Positions 50,189 to 61,917 of a DNA stretch of 64,000 bases are shown here, piece by piece; within the stretch, counting starts at the first letter, position 1; each line of letters starts with the position of its first letter. The stretch lies in the NCBI GenBank assembly GCA_003971905.1, contig RSEE01000037.1:62001-126000 (forward strand). Direction: 5' to 3'. This stretch comes from Moniliella sp. 'wahieum'. Taxonomy: Eukaryota > Basidiomycota > Moniliellomycetes > Moniliellales > Moniliellaceae. The position numbers and the translations under genes are program-made. The notes beneath the pieces are model-generated. The model did no database searches. It worked only from the letters and a program-made list of their open reading frames with translations, and had not been told where the DNA came from.

Positions 50189-52024
50189 TCATGAATCATT
50201 CGCACAGCGTCGGCACGTACCCTCAGGCGGTGCCCAGGCGCTTGTGTACTGCTGCAGCATCTCCTCCAGCTCCAGCGGCGTGCCCGCAAACCCATACACA
50301 TAGTGGTCCGGCCGCAAGGCGGTGGCCTGCGTCCTCAAACCAGCCTGCTACTCCTCTCCGTCGTACGACGGCACCTCCACCACCCGCGCCTTGAGCCCTG
50401 ACAGGATCTTGTCGTCGCCACCCCACTCAGCTTCGGCCCGCTCTGCAGCTGCATCGGCGTCGCCGTCCCGCCCACGCTCACATTGCCCGTCGCCGTGGCC
50501 AGCGCCTCTCCTCCGTCTCGGGCGCCACCAGCAGCCGCCAGTATAGTCCTCCACCGGCGCCAGGCAGTAGGGCTCCAAGGGCGAAAGACGAGCCACGCAC
50601 CAACTGTTGCACGCCCCCGCCGCGCGCGAGATCGACAAACGCGCCGGGTCCCAACGGTCCTCGTACACCGGCCCATCGTCCGTAATCAGTTTCAGCTGCT
50701 CGCGCATCGGCTTGCTCTTGCTCTCGTCCGTCTCGCAAATTGGCAGTCCCAATTGATGATTTTTTGCAGAATCGCATCAATCTGTTGCCGTCGCTCGGTC
50801 GTGTAGGACGTCAGGAGCGCAGCGTCGCCTTCTTTTTTCAAATCGCTGCCAACGCCATGCCAGCTGCCCGCCATCGCGCAGCCCAGTTCAATCCCTTGTT
50901 CAGGAACGGCGGCGTCTGGTGCGCACTGTCCCAATCAACAGATCTTGTCGTTGATGTACGACGTGGCACTGGGTCAGGCAAGCACAAACGTCAGTAATCA
51001 TCATCCAGCATCCTTTCTGCCCCCTTGTCCCTCTGTGGTGTCCAACCATCCACCACCACCACCAAACAACCATCACACCTCAGGGTCTCACCAACCAACG
51101 CAGGACCAAGGGGCGAAAGAGAAATAATAACGTACTTGAGACACTTGACGTATACACCACAACCGCCCGCTCAATCTCGCAGTTCTCCTGCGTCACCATA
51201 GGGGCGCAACAGAGCCCACACCGTACTCGGATCGGTCAAGTCCTCAATCGATTCGTTGGGCAAGCGCATAAACTCCCCCACCGACGACGGCCCTGCCCGC
51301 CGCCCGTCATGGTCGTTGGCCGCGCCGGATCACACACCTGCACCCAAGGCCAGGACTGCATGTGCACCGGCCGAGTATCGAGGATCAACCAGTCGTAATC
51401 GAATCCATAATCTTCGCGTCCAATGCCGGCCAACTCGCGGATGGTCGAGTTGGTGCCCTCGGCCGAAATGAGGTAGTCGCATGTAACTTGCACCCGGTGT
51501 ATTTACCGGCCGCCCCTTGTACGACTCGAACGAGGCCACGAGCCGTCCCGAGGGCAGGGTGGTGTACTGGTAAAAGTTCCAGCCACGGTGGATTGGCACT
51601 TGGTTCGCCTCGCACGCCAATGTGGTTGCCGTCTCAAAGATTGGCTGGGCAAAATTTTGCCTCGCGTACCCACTTTGCGTCGGTGCCGACAGCAAATCCC
51701 CACGTCTGCCCTCTGCATCTTGCCACGACAACCTCTCCGCATCCGTCGCGCCCGCCACGAACCGTAGCAGTTCCTCCCCCAAGCCAGCATCAATGCACAC
51801 CCGAATCGCATCCCACTCAACGACAACGGCACGCGGAAGCGATACACACTCGTCTGCCGCTCAAAGATCAATACGTTGATCCCCAACCGAAGCGCAGCAA
51901 CAGCGCCGTTACCATCCCCACAATCCCCGCTCCCACAATGCACACTTGGCAGTCGTACCGCAGCGCCGCGCTCGCGGCGGCGGCGTCCCAGACGCAATCG
52001 ACGGCGTAGAGTCATGGTGGCCAT
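50189..52024 (-). CDS. FAD-dependent aromatic hydroxylase, MhpA / phenol 2-monooxygenase-like
   Basis: Flavoprotein hydroxylase of the FAD_binding_3 group. The start at 52024 (MATMTLRRRLRLG) follows CCCCTCCGCC. One base shift later the text is CQVCIVGAGIVGMVTALLLR, the GxGxxG FAD fold (about 51955-51895), then LIFERQTSVYRF and VVEWDAIRVCIDAGLGEELL. The middle has VTCDYLISAEGTNSTIRELA and GREDYGFDYDWLILDTRP, the motif that separates MhpA relatives from other hydroxylases. NCAMAGSWH ... AALLTSYTTERRQQIDAILQ is the GD-to-RRP region. The C-terminus resumes past a TAG at 50348 as GLRTQATALRPDHYVYGFAG and ELEEMLQQYTSAW, with a stop at 50189. Ring hydroxylation of a phenolic acid is likely; the substrate is unknown. 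At least six single-base losses are implied. Confidence 0.82.
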
Positions 52025-52821
52025 GGCGGAGGGGCGGTTGCGTAAGACTTGTAGCCCGCGGGATGGACGTGGGAAAGAGAGAGAGAACTCAAGCAGACTC
52101 AAGAGGAAAAGAAGGAAGGCGGGGGGGGAAGGCGCCGTCGCCGGTCGTGCGATTTGGCAGAGGGCGGGTAGCGTGCTGGCACAGGCGCGCACCTGCGCTG
52201 ACACACCACTCGCCGTGTGCATGTTGATATGGCCGATCGGGACCGAGTACTGGTACTGATGGGCGTGTGTGTACGGCACGGTACGTGTGGCGCTGGGCAA
52301 GGCAGCGCACAGGACACACACCACAGCTTCCCGCGCAGACAGGAGACATGGCGACGTGGCCGCCGGGAGCGGGAGCGGCGAGGCGGGCCCCCAGCCCCAA
52401 GCACGGCCAGGGGGCAGTCTGGGCGCAGCATGGGCCCCCTGGGATCGGCACAGGCCGCTGGACGTGCGCTTCACGCTTCACTGGCCGCTGGGGAGCCGCC
52501 TGGGAAGCAAAAACAACACCGAAGGAACCGACTTGGTTGTCTGTCGATCAGCCCACTCTCGCAGCTGCCCCACCGCACGGGGCAGTCTCGCCCTGTGTAC
52601 CCGGCGTGTCCGACCGGGCTCTGCTGGCTCTTTCAACTCACATTCGGTCACCAGGCACTAGTCACATGTCCATGTTTCCTGCCCCCTCGCCCTCGTCCGT
52701 GTCAGACGCTTTCAGTCACCCCATCGTCCCGCCCCGCGTCGCCTCCATCGATCATCGATCATCTCCGTCCAATGTCTTCTCCTTGAAGCTTGACCCCATC
52801 CATCCATCCATCATCCCTCCT
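52025..52821. other. Intergenic region
   Basis: No gene is supported. The left 200 bases probably carry the hydroxylase promoter. CATCGATCATCGATCAT and CATCCATCCATCCATC repeats lie at 52747-52812. Confidence 0.5.
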
Positions 52822-54752
52822 CTATGTCCACCTCCTTACCCTACTTGCGTTTGCTCTGTGTATGTGCCATCCATCGTCCAGGGACCGCCTACAGCGCCTG
52901 CCGCGTCGCACTCGCGCTTGAGTCCACGCCATGGTCTCCGTGTCCTTGAGCGCTTCGAGGCGCGGCGCAAGGCCCTCGTACACACCCGCTGGTGTACCGC
53001 TTCATCCACCCCTTCTCGTCCGGGCTGAGCAGGCTCGCGTCCACCAACGACGCCTGGATCGGGCAGAGGGTGAGCGTGTCGAATTCAAGGAACGGCCGTT
53101 CGGACGGATGGCGTCTGCTTGGTCTGGACCGCAACCAGGGACTCGATCCGGATCCCAAACGATCCGGCCAGGTACAGCCCCGGCTCATTCGACACGATCA
53201 TCCCGCTTTCAACGCCGTGCTGTCCGACGCGGCGCGCGTGTTGATCCCATGCGGACCTTCGTGCACATTGAGCCAGGCACCGACCCCATGCCCCGTCCCA
53301 TGCTTGTAGTCCCACCCTTCGCCACACGCACGACGCGCCAACGAATCAATCACATACCCACCCCCGTCGTACCCGTAGGGAAAATCGTCGTGGCCACGCA
53401 ATGTGCCCTTGGCACACCGTTTGTGGCCCTCACTTCTTCCGCCGTCGGCGTACCAATGCCATTACGCGTCACATCTGTCGTGCCGGGCGTATCAAAGTGC
53501 ACCCACTGTCACAGAGGTAGATCTGCTCCGCTCAATCGCGTCGCGCTCCTTCGGCGGGGGACCATAATGAATGATGGCTGCATTGGCGCCGGTCGAAGAG
53601 ATGGTCTCAATGACTCGCCTTTAAACCCGGGCTGCTGCGCCCGCAACGAGGTCAACTTGGCCGCCGCATCGTACTCGTTCACCTTGGTCCCGGCGTGCAA
53701 CGTGCGCTCAGCCAGCTAAAGTCATGCTGCGCCAACGCCACCCCCGTCGCGCACGTGGGCCTCTCTGAACCCAGCCATCTCAGCGGCCGTCTTGATGGCC
53801 TTGTGGTCCTGGATGATGCTCCGGTCCACCACGGTCTTGCTTGGCCCGCCGAGCGCACGTTGGATGGCCAAACTGGCGCGCTGGCCGAGCAGGATGGGCG
53901 CCGGTCCGGCGGTCTGGGCCCAGGTACTGAGCTCGTGGTAAAGGACGAGTAGGGCAGGACGCGAATGTCGGGATAGGAAGCCAGCCGAGCCTCCGCCTCG
54001 GGCGTCAGCACGCCCGGCTGGACAAAGAGCCAGGTCTGGTCGAGCAGGACAAAGCAAAGGCGAAAAAGACGGGGTTGTAGGGCACATCGGTGCCGCGCAG
54101 GTTGAACAGCCACGCCACTTCGTCCAGCATGTTGGCCACCAGACCTTGGCCGGCGTCGCGCGCGCACGTAGCGCAGCACGTAACGCAGCCACCTTGTCCC
54201 CGTAGCTCGCGCCGGCCGCTTCGTCCGCCAGGCAGAACACGGCTGGTGCGGAACGGCCGGACGCGGCGCAGCGTGGTCGTCGGCCCAGATGGTGTCACGG
54301 GATTGGGACCGTCGACAGCGACCAGCTGGCTGTCGCGCGGCGTCAGTGCGCTCGCCAGCTCCGCCGCATCGGGCGCAGTGATCAGCTCGGCACTCACACC
54401 CACCCGGCTGCCGGACGGGAGGTGGTGGGCGACGTACTCTTGCCACGTCGGCACCCGGGCTCGCCCTGGCGCATCAGCGTCCACACACCCGGCTCGAGCT
54501 GCGCGGCAGCCTGGAGAAAGTACCGGCCATCAGTAAAGACGAGCGCCTTGTCGGCGGTGACGAGGGCGGTGCCGGCACTGCCGTTGAAGCCGGTGAGGTA
54601 GGCGCGGCGCGCATCGCACCCGGCGGGTACTCGCTCTGGTGGGCGTCCTCCGAGGGCACGAGGTAGGCGTCGAGCTGGGCGGCGCGCAGCTGGGCACGCA
54701 GCGCAGCGACGCGCGCAGCGGTGGGGACCATGCCGGTGGCGGTGGCGCCCAT
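52822..54752 (-). CDS. Xaa-Pro aminopeptidase (aminopeptidase P, M24B)
   Basis: Metallo-exopeptidase that removes N-terminal residues preceding proline. The start at 54752 ([20 protein letters not shown]) follows CCACCTCCCACCTCCCACCTCC. N-terminal creatinase-like domains read [18 protein letters not shown], then [20 protein letters not shown] and [20 protein letters not shown]. The middle has [20 protein letters not shown]. The catalytic domain has [20 protein letters not shown] and [20 protein letters not shown] text, [15 protein letters not shown], the metal-binding [20 protein letters not shown] and [20 protein letters not shown]. The end is [12 protein letters not shown], then [15 protein letters not shown]. 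About ten frame changes are needed, nearly all single losses. The C-terminal stop is uncertain (52822 or 52889). The gene is divergent from ADA3. Confidence 0.88.
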
Positions 54753-55093
54753 GGAGGTGGGAGGTGGGAGGTGTAGCGGCGGGGGGGAAGGGGCACGCAG
54801 CGCACGGACGGGGGCGCGGGGGCGGACGAGGGTGAGGGATTAAGTAGCCGCTGGGGGCGCACGGCTGCGGCGGCGGCGGCGGCTTTCCAGCACACGCCAC
54901 GTGGACAGCTCCGGGCATGGCACTGTTGTACTGGGTGGACACAACGCAACCACCATGTGGGCGCTTTGGACGGGGGCAGCAGCCAACCCTAGCACCCCGC
55001 TAGGGTTCCCGTTCCGCTGCCCCCGCGGAACACCTGCCCGCCCGCATTCACCCGCACCCCCCCACCACCACCACCACCACCACCACCGCCCTC
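54753..55093. promoter_or_regulatory. Shared divergent promoter of aminopeptidase P and ADA3
   Basis: A 341-base spacer. The left side (minus) is CCACCTCCCACCTCC. The right side is an eight-to-nine-copy CCA/CAC array (55059-55087) five bases before the ADA3 ATG. GATTAAGTAGC at 54837 is the only AT-rich spot. Confidence 0.5.
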
Positions 55094-57559
55094 ATGCCCC
55101 CGCCCCCCGAGCGCCTCCTCGCCCTCCCCCACCGACACCCTCCCCCTCCCCGACACCCTCCCCGTGCTCCGCCACGCGCTCGCCGACCTCAAGCACTCCT
55201 CTCCGCCTCCATCCGCCGCGCTCCCCCGCCCGCCCGCCCGCCGCCGCCGGCCCCGCCGCCCGCAAGCCCCGCCGACGCTCCCTCTCCGCCTCCCGCACCC
55301 ACTCGCCCCCGCCGCCTCCACGCCACCTCTCCCCTGCCCTCTGCCGCTGCGCGTGCGCCCGCCCCCTCGCCCCCCCCTCCCCGCCCCGGCACCTGCTGCC
55401 GCGCCCCTGCCCCCGCCCACCTCCGCCCCCGCGCCCCCAAGCTACCCCGCATCAAGATCCGCCGCGACCCCTCCTCGTGTCCTCTGCCGATCCCCGCCCC
55501 CCGCCACCGACCCTCCTCCCGCTCGCCCCGCCCGCCTCCGCCTCCGCCTCCGCCTCCGCTCCGCCTACGCCCACGTCTGCGCCCGTCCGCGCCCGCACCT
55601 GCTTCCGCCCCGGTCCAGGTCGCCAAGCGCAACGTGCCGTCCTCTCTCCCGATGATGACTTGCCCCTCGCCCGTCCCAACCCGCGCCGCTCCCATCCCAC
55701 ACCCAAGTACGTCCCCTCGTCCTTCCCCTCCCTCCCTCCTTCCCCCCCCCCCACCCCTCAAGTGGGACAACAAGCTGACAAGATCCTTTATTTCCCAGCC
55801 CTCGCTCGCGCCGGCCAACCCCGCCCTTCCTCCTCCTCTCTCCCTCCCGCCGCCCCCCCGAGCCCCCGTGGACCCGGCCTGGGCATTGCCCAGCTGACGC
55901 CAACGACCATCATGCCGCGCCTGGCCCACACGCGTGCGCGTCGGTGGAAGGCAACCCGCTGTACGAGTCGAGGGGACTTTAGCGCACGCGACTGGCGCGA
56001 CCGCGAACGGAGCGCGAACGCGACAGTGTCCCCCCGGGCGAGGTGCCTGCGCGCTCCCATACCAAAAGGGAAAAGAGGCAGCCCAGGTGCCATTGCAAAC
56101 GTTTTTTACTGCCATCGAACCCTACTTCAAGTCGATCACCGAAGACGACCTCGCTTGGCTCACCTCGGCCAGCCACGAAGAAGAAGCGGATGCGCATATC
56201 TTGATATGCCCCCGTTGGGACCGTACTACCGTCTGGCCTGGGACCAGGAACCGGTCCCGTCCCTCGGCGGTGGCGGACAGGCCGGGTCCACCGACGCTGT
56301 TGCCTCGGCCCGCGCCGCCGGGATCCGACAAAAAAACCGAACGGGTACAACCCTTCCTTTACCCCGGCCGCCTTGAGCGATCGCAGTTGGGTTACCGACG
56401 ATGCCGCCTCGGGCCCAACGACCCAACGTGTGGTTGCCTCCCTCCTGCCGCTGCCGCGTTCGCCGTCGCCGTCGCCCTCGTCGTCGGACGAACGGGAGGG
56501 CGCCCGGGGCGGAGAAAGGGGCGAGGAGGAGGAGGCCAAGGCACGCATGCCCTTGTTGGGTTTACGTCTGAAAGAGGTGGTACCTCTTCCGGCGGTGACC
56601 GCATCGTTGGACAAGATGTGGGCACATTTGAAACTCGTTTGCGGGACGAGTTGGAGATGTTACTAGCGCGTCCAGTGACAATGAACTTATCGGGATCGGG
56701 GCCTTCGCCACCCTCGCCCGCACTGTCCGCTTCCCTTCCCGTACCTCTGCTGCCACCGACTTCCCTGCCCTCGCCTACGCACCCGGCTGGCGAACCGCTG
56801 ACGATGAGGTGAGCTCGACGTTGCGCCGAGTGCAGCGCGCGTTGCGCCACGTCCGCACCCTCAACCACGCGCGCAAACACCGGCTCTTGGAAATCGCCCA
56901 GAAACGCATGGCCTACCAGGAATATCTCCATGGCCTTGCCTCCTTCGAACGCGAAATCGAACAGGGCTGGATTCGACGCCAACGCCAACTCCGCGCCCAA
57001 ACCGCCGCGGGAAAACGTAAAAAAATCATCACCATGCTCCATCGGCCAGCGCAGGCGGAGGCACAGGCGCAGGCGGACCACCTGCTGCTGCCCTGGCCGA
57101 TCCACATGGCACATCGGCCGGTACACCCGGTACCCCCCATCTCAACGTCAATGCCAATGCCAATGTCAATGGGGATTCCACAACCACTGGCACGGTCCCA
57201 GGCGCGGGCGCAGGAGCGTTGACTGCCGACTCTTGCTCACCACCGGCCGCCGCCGAACGCGTCGTCTCTCACCACGTGCTTCGAGCTATTGCCAACGAGC
57301 CAAATGGCAAGCGGCATTTGATGCCATGTTTGGCCACGATCCGCTCTGGAGCGGACCCCCGCCCGACTACAATCCTCATCACCGTCCCGATCACGATGGT
57401 GAAGCCGATGGCCATGGCGATCATGATGGCGATCATGAAGATGAGGATGATAACCCTTTTCTGTCTTCCGCTCCATCCCGCCCTTGCCCGCCGAAGCCGA
57501 GGGGTGGTAAAGCAAGCAGGCGCGGTGAGGGTGATGTGTCGCGTGGGGAAGTGAGGTGA
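55094..57559 (+). CDS. ADA3: SAGA subunit ADA3/NGG1-like protein
   Basis: Core subunit of Gcn5 acetyltransferase (SAGA/ADA) complexes. The ATG at 55094 (MPPPPERLLALP) follows a CCACCACCACC array. LPVLRHALADLKHSS near 55155 and a long Pro/Ser/basic linker come first. The conserved centre is LQTFFTAIEPYFKSITEDDL, then AWLTSASHEEEADAHI and PPLGPYYRLAWDQE (about 56090-56250). The C-terminal ADA3 block is DDEVSSTLRRVQRALRHVRT, then LNHARKHRLLEIAQKRMAYQ, EYLHGLASFEREIEQGWIRR and QRQLRAQTAAGKRKKI. It ends near WQAAFDAMFGHDPLWSGPPP and an acidic Asp/His-rich tail to 57559. Spliced or frame-shifted joins occur near 55710-55790, 56210, 56650 and 56810. The helix order matches ADA3 closely. Confidence 0.85.
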
Positions 57560-58572
57560 GGGTGGGGGGGAGTACTCGTCTAGCGCCCGTCTTTTGCTTC
57601 GGCGCTGGATGTGCGCTTAGGTGCTGGTGAACCAACAAGGGTTAAAGGGCCAAGCGGCGCAAAGGGAAGGTTCAAGGCTCACGGCTCATGGCTCAAGTGT
57701 AGAGGGTGGAGGGTCAAGGGTCAAAGGGTTGGATTGGAAGAAGCACATGCTTTGTTTCTCTTTTCTCTGCGTTTTCTTCCGCCTAGAGGGGTGGCCTTGT
57801 CTAGGTTTTTTTTTGCTTTCCCTGGGAGTTGCCTTCCCCGGGGGGGTTGCCTTCTCTGGCTTTGCTCTGGCTTGGGTTTACGATGGTGGGGTTGCTCCTG
57901 CTCCTGCTCCTGCTCCTGCTCTTCCTGCTCTTCTTGCTCTTGCGTCCACATACAATCGCAGCTCCATCGTGATAGCTCATTCCATCTCCCCATTCTACCC
58001 CTCCACCTCTGGATCTCTTGATTCGGAGTTTCGACACCTGAACCCCCTCCCCTCTGGTCGTCAGCCTAGTTCCGTCCCTAGTGCCCTCCTGCCCTCCTGG
58101 CTTCCTGGCTTGTTCTGGCTGCTCTGGCCTGCTCTGGTGACTAGCACTGACCAATGCCCCCTTCCGTCGCAGCGCGACGTACTTCATCCAACCAGAGGCA
58201 TCCTCCCCCCGTTGTAGTTCCCAGCGGTAGTGTCTCCATACTAGGTATAGCCATTATTAGTTGCTCCCAGTTGTCTTGTCCCGCGGTGCACTGTGCGCTC
58301 GTTGGGGTCTTCACTGCATGGACGCGCACTCACCATTTGCCCCACGCTGGTTCACGATCAAGTATACCAGTGGTACAATGATGCCGTGCCCAACCTGCCT
58401 ACGGCCTCGCTCAGCGCTGGTCCCACGAGCGCGCCCTGCCACGGCCAGAGGCACTGAAGGCAGCTGCTTGAGCAATAATACATCAGTGTCGATTATACCC
58501 TACGAGCACTTGCTCTCACCATCAAGTAGGAAGAGGTAGACAGGCACTGCAGATTCAATCCGATGTATTTCT
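57560..58572. other. Intergenic region between convergent genes
   Basis: No gene is supported. GGTCAAGG/GGCTCA repeats lie at 57665-57725. A T/C-rich stretch with GGGAGTTGCC / GGGGGTTGCC duplication follows at 57820-57850, and a CTGCTC hexamer array lies at 57890-57940. Confidence 0.5.
57893..57940. repeat. CTGCTC hexamer array
   Basis: Seven or eight copies of TGCTCC or TGCTCT, the later ones interrupted by TTC. Confidence 0.85.
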
Positions 58573-61374
58573 CTACCGCAGTGTCCCATGAAACCGAGGG
58601 CCGAGACTCCAAAGCCCGACAAACAGGAAGGAAAATAGCCGATACGCCGGGAGTGCCAACGCCTCCCCTCCTTCCGCACAGGTCCGGCAGCAGCCACGGA
58701 GGTAAAGCTGCAAACTACAAGCGCGAGGCTTGGAGAAACAACACCACAAGAGACCAATGACAGTCTCGACCAAAGCATATGCGTACTGCACTACGTCCTC
58801 GAGTGCTTGGACTTGGTCCGGTCCGCAACAACCCACCCCGTATCGAACGATCAAATACCTGTGCATACGGACAATTTTCCAGTCGATGTCCTCTGATCTG
58901 GAGTCAGCTTTTTTTCTGCTCCCCACCTCGTTCCACTGCACAGAGTGCAAACAGTAAAGAGACGCAAGCCACGTACCGTTCACCACAGTCGTCACACGTA
59001 TCCTGCGCCTCGTCGACACTTGACGTCGCGCTCGCTCCAGCGCCGCTCCCAGTGTGTCGGACTTGGGCACGTCCAACTCATTCCACTCATTCCCCAAGCT
59101 GAGGCCGTGAGCAGGACCGTCCAGCTGGGCATCTTCCAACTGCCAAACAAGATAAGCAAATGTCAGAAGCCCATCGCAACGTGAGAGGACCCCTCCCGCC
59201 CCCCTCTCCAGCCAAAAAAAACAACCACCACCACCACCACTAGACAAAAGAAAAAACGAAACGAAAAAAAAAAAAACGTACCTGTTGGCGATACCGCTCG
59301 CATTCGCCTTCCAATCCACGCACCACGCGTTCCAACTGACTTCGTCGCCCGTTCAGCCTCAATCTCGACCGTCGAACGAGTATGAAGGTGCTCAGCTTCA
59401 CTTTGGGCCAACGCAGCTGCCTGCTCTGCCTTTTCGGCCGCAGCGCGCGACACCACCACTTCCTCCTGCAACCGTTCGGCCTCGGCCAGCGCAAGGCCAA
59501 ACGCGATTCGAGCGCGTCCACACGACTCTCTAGCGCCGCCACATCCATCGCGGCACTCGTGGCACTCGCCGTGCTACTGCCGACACGGCACGTGCTGTCC
59601 CACTTCCCACAGAAGAAGGTTGTCTCCGGCCGGGATAGAGGTCCATCCGGCCCAGATCCTGGCCTCGCTCCTGTTGCTGCTGAGGATATGTCCCTGCCCT
59701 TGCTCTTGCCCTTGCGCTTTCTCTCGTTCTTGCTCTTGCTCTTGCTCAACGGCCGCAGTCGCGGTAGCAACCAAGTCCAATTCACGTTGATTCCATTCCT
59801 CCTCGCGCACCCGCTGCCGTGTACGGTAATCTCCTCGAGCTCATGCAAGCGTGCTTCGTACCGTTCCTCCAAAGCCTGTTCCCGTTGGGTCAGAGTAGCC
59901 TGCTGCAACGTCTCCACCGTAGCTTTCTGCTCTGCTCGAGCCTGGCTCGGTCTCGGTCAAAGCGCGCCCGTTCCTCAGCCAGCGCTGCTCGTGCAACGTT
60001 CGGCACGTCGTGGGTCGCCTCGTGGTAGCGCGTCTTCAGTTGCTCGTACCCCCGTAGCACAACTGCCAAGCCACCGTCTGGCTCCGTACCAACTCGCCAT
60101 CCCATTCCTTCGGCCCTTTCGACCCACTCACCTCCGCCGGCGCACTCCCAGCCGCGCCATTCCTGCCGTGCCCCCTCGCTTCAGACGGGGACATCACCGG
60201 CGCGTCCTCAGGCCGAGGATGGGGCGTACGCGCCCGCGTCGGCGAGCCGGCTCCACTTCGACGCGGACCAAACCAATTCGACGGCCCGGCAGAACGCGGG
60301 GATTGGAAGAACGTGGGCAGAGGAGGCAACGCCGGTGGCGGGCTAGCCACGATAGGGTTCCGAACGGGCTCGCACTGGGCTCGGGGGCGGGGGCGGGGGC
60401 GGGGGGTTGGGGGGACGTGTTGGTCCGGGACTGGCTCGGGGACCGGGGCAGAGGTGCGCGGGCTTTTCTCGGACGCCAAGGCGGGAAGGGGGGATGGGGA
60501 TGGCGGTCGGGTGCGGTAAAGAAGGTTGGGCACTCTGGGTACGTGCATGCTTACTTGGGCTCGTGCTACGCTCCGCCGCGGCCAATTCCAGTGCGCGGAT
60601 TCGTTCGGGGCTCGGCGGGGGGTAACGGGGCCAAGGGCGCGCGTCCGTCTTGCGTTGTCCATGTCGAGCTCGGCACGGGGGGCAAGGTGAGGGGTATGGG
60701 TCCTACGTGCTTTGGAGGACAAGGATCGCGCCTCGGCACTGGGCAACGTACTGGGTCGACGGGGTTGCGACAACAAACTGGCGTCGGATTTGGCCACATG
60801 CGAAGAACCGGTGGCGCGGGGTGGATCAGCGCGCTGGGACGCGGACGACGCAGCGGCGAGGTGCGGCCGGCAGAGGTGGGCCGAGCGGCGCTTGGGCCGT
60901 GGGTGGACGGAGTGGTGGGCCGGTCGGAACGCGAGAGCGGGCGGCGGGCAGAAGCTGATGCGGACGACGCTGAGACCGACACGGACGCCGACGCGATCCG
61001 CGTCGGGGTCTTGGAGCGCGAAGGGGGCCGTGGCAGCTCGCTGCGGCGAGGCGAAGGCGTGAGCCGCGTGCCGAGCGGGGAAGGCGAAGGCCGCGCTGGA
61101 CTCAACGTCGCGCCCGAGGGGGCGGGGAGCGCACGCACACGTGTGGGCGGAAGGAAGAGCCCAGCACCTTGGGACAGGTGAAGTAGCGCGTGCCAAATGC
61201 CACACCGTCGTTGCGGCCCAGGCCCATGCGCGTGGAAGGCGCGTCGAGCTCAATCCCGATCCAGAAACCGGTCCGGGTCGCGACAGGGCCAGCGTAGCGG
61301 ACAACACCGCTGCCCTCGCGCCCAGCAACATCGATCAGCACGCTCGTGCCGACGTCGAGGCCGGGCGAGGCCAT
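58573..61374 (-). CDS. CAP-Gly coiled-coil microtubule-binding protein (CLIP/dynactin type)
   Basis: Microtubule plus-end or dynactin-type protein. The start at 61374 (MASPGLDVGTSVLIDVAGRE) follows CCGCCACCGCCACCCCC. The CAP-Gly domain reads GSGVVRYAGPVATRTGFWIG, then IELDAPS, GRNDGVAFGTRYFTCPK and FRPHV; the GKNDG-type loop is GRNDG. A long Ser/Pro/Arg-rich region (61100-60150) follows. The coiled coil reads VVLRGYEQLKTRYHEATHDV, then RAALAEERARFDRDRARLEQ, REQALEERYEARLHELEE and RAAAEKAEQAAALAQSEAEH. An intron at 59140-59281 (GTACGT donor, GGCAG acceptor) is clear. A very short one near 58939-58979 (about 41 nt) is plausible. The C-terminal stop at 58573 is the end of an open frame only. I cannot choose between Bik1/CLIP-170 and p150Glued-like. 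Confidence 0.72.
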
Positions 61375-61917
61375 GGCGGGGGGGGAGACGGGGGTGGCGG
61401 TGGCGGAGGGGGGGCAGTTCGGCCGGGGCGGAGGTGGATGGGGGCCGAGTGTGTTGCGCGCCGCCGAGGCGTCCAGCCGCGGCGCCGGGGGGCACGTGCG
61501 GGTTACGTAACACGCCCGTCGCACCCCGGATCGAGGCGCCCGCAGCTCAGAACCTGCGGTGCGCGTGCCTCGGAGCAGGAACACGACGACCCGCGCACAC
61601 GGCGGGGCGTGTTGGGCGCTGTCTGGCGCGGCTGCCATCGTCGCCGGCCACCCACGGCGCAGCCCTTGCGGCCATAACCCCCAGATAGCCACCACCGTCC
61701 CTGTACGCATCCCCATCCTCGCAAAGGAACAGCGCGGCACGTGGAGGCATCCGCGTTTGAAATTTGAGGGTGGGTGTGCGTGGTTGCAATTTCAACTTTG
61801 CTCTCCACCGACCCCTTGCAGCTCCTGGGCCCTTACGCGCATGCGCTCGCCTGAATGCACCCCCACCCCCACCACCACCACCCCACCACCACCACCCTTG
61901 CCTTGCTTGCCGCCTCC
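61375..61917. promoter_or_regulatory. Divergent region between the CAP-Gly and Gag-like genes
   Basis: No separate gene is supported in about 540 bases. Both ends carry C-rich arrays (CCGCCACCGCCACCCCC on minus; CCACCACCACC at 61872-61893 on plus). An upstream in-frame ATG at 61855 would translate the array as poly-His. Confidence 0.5.
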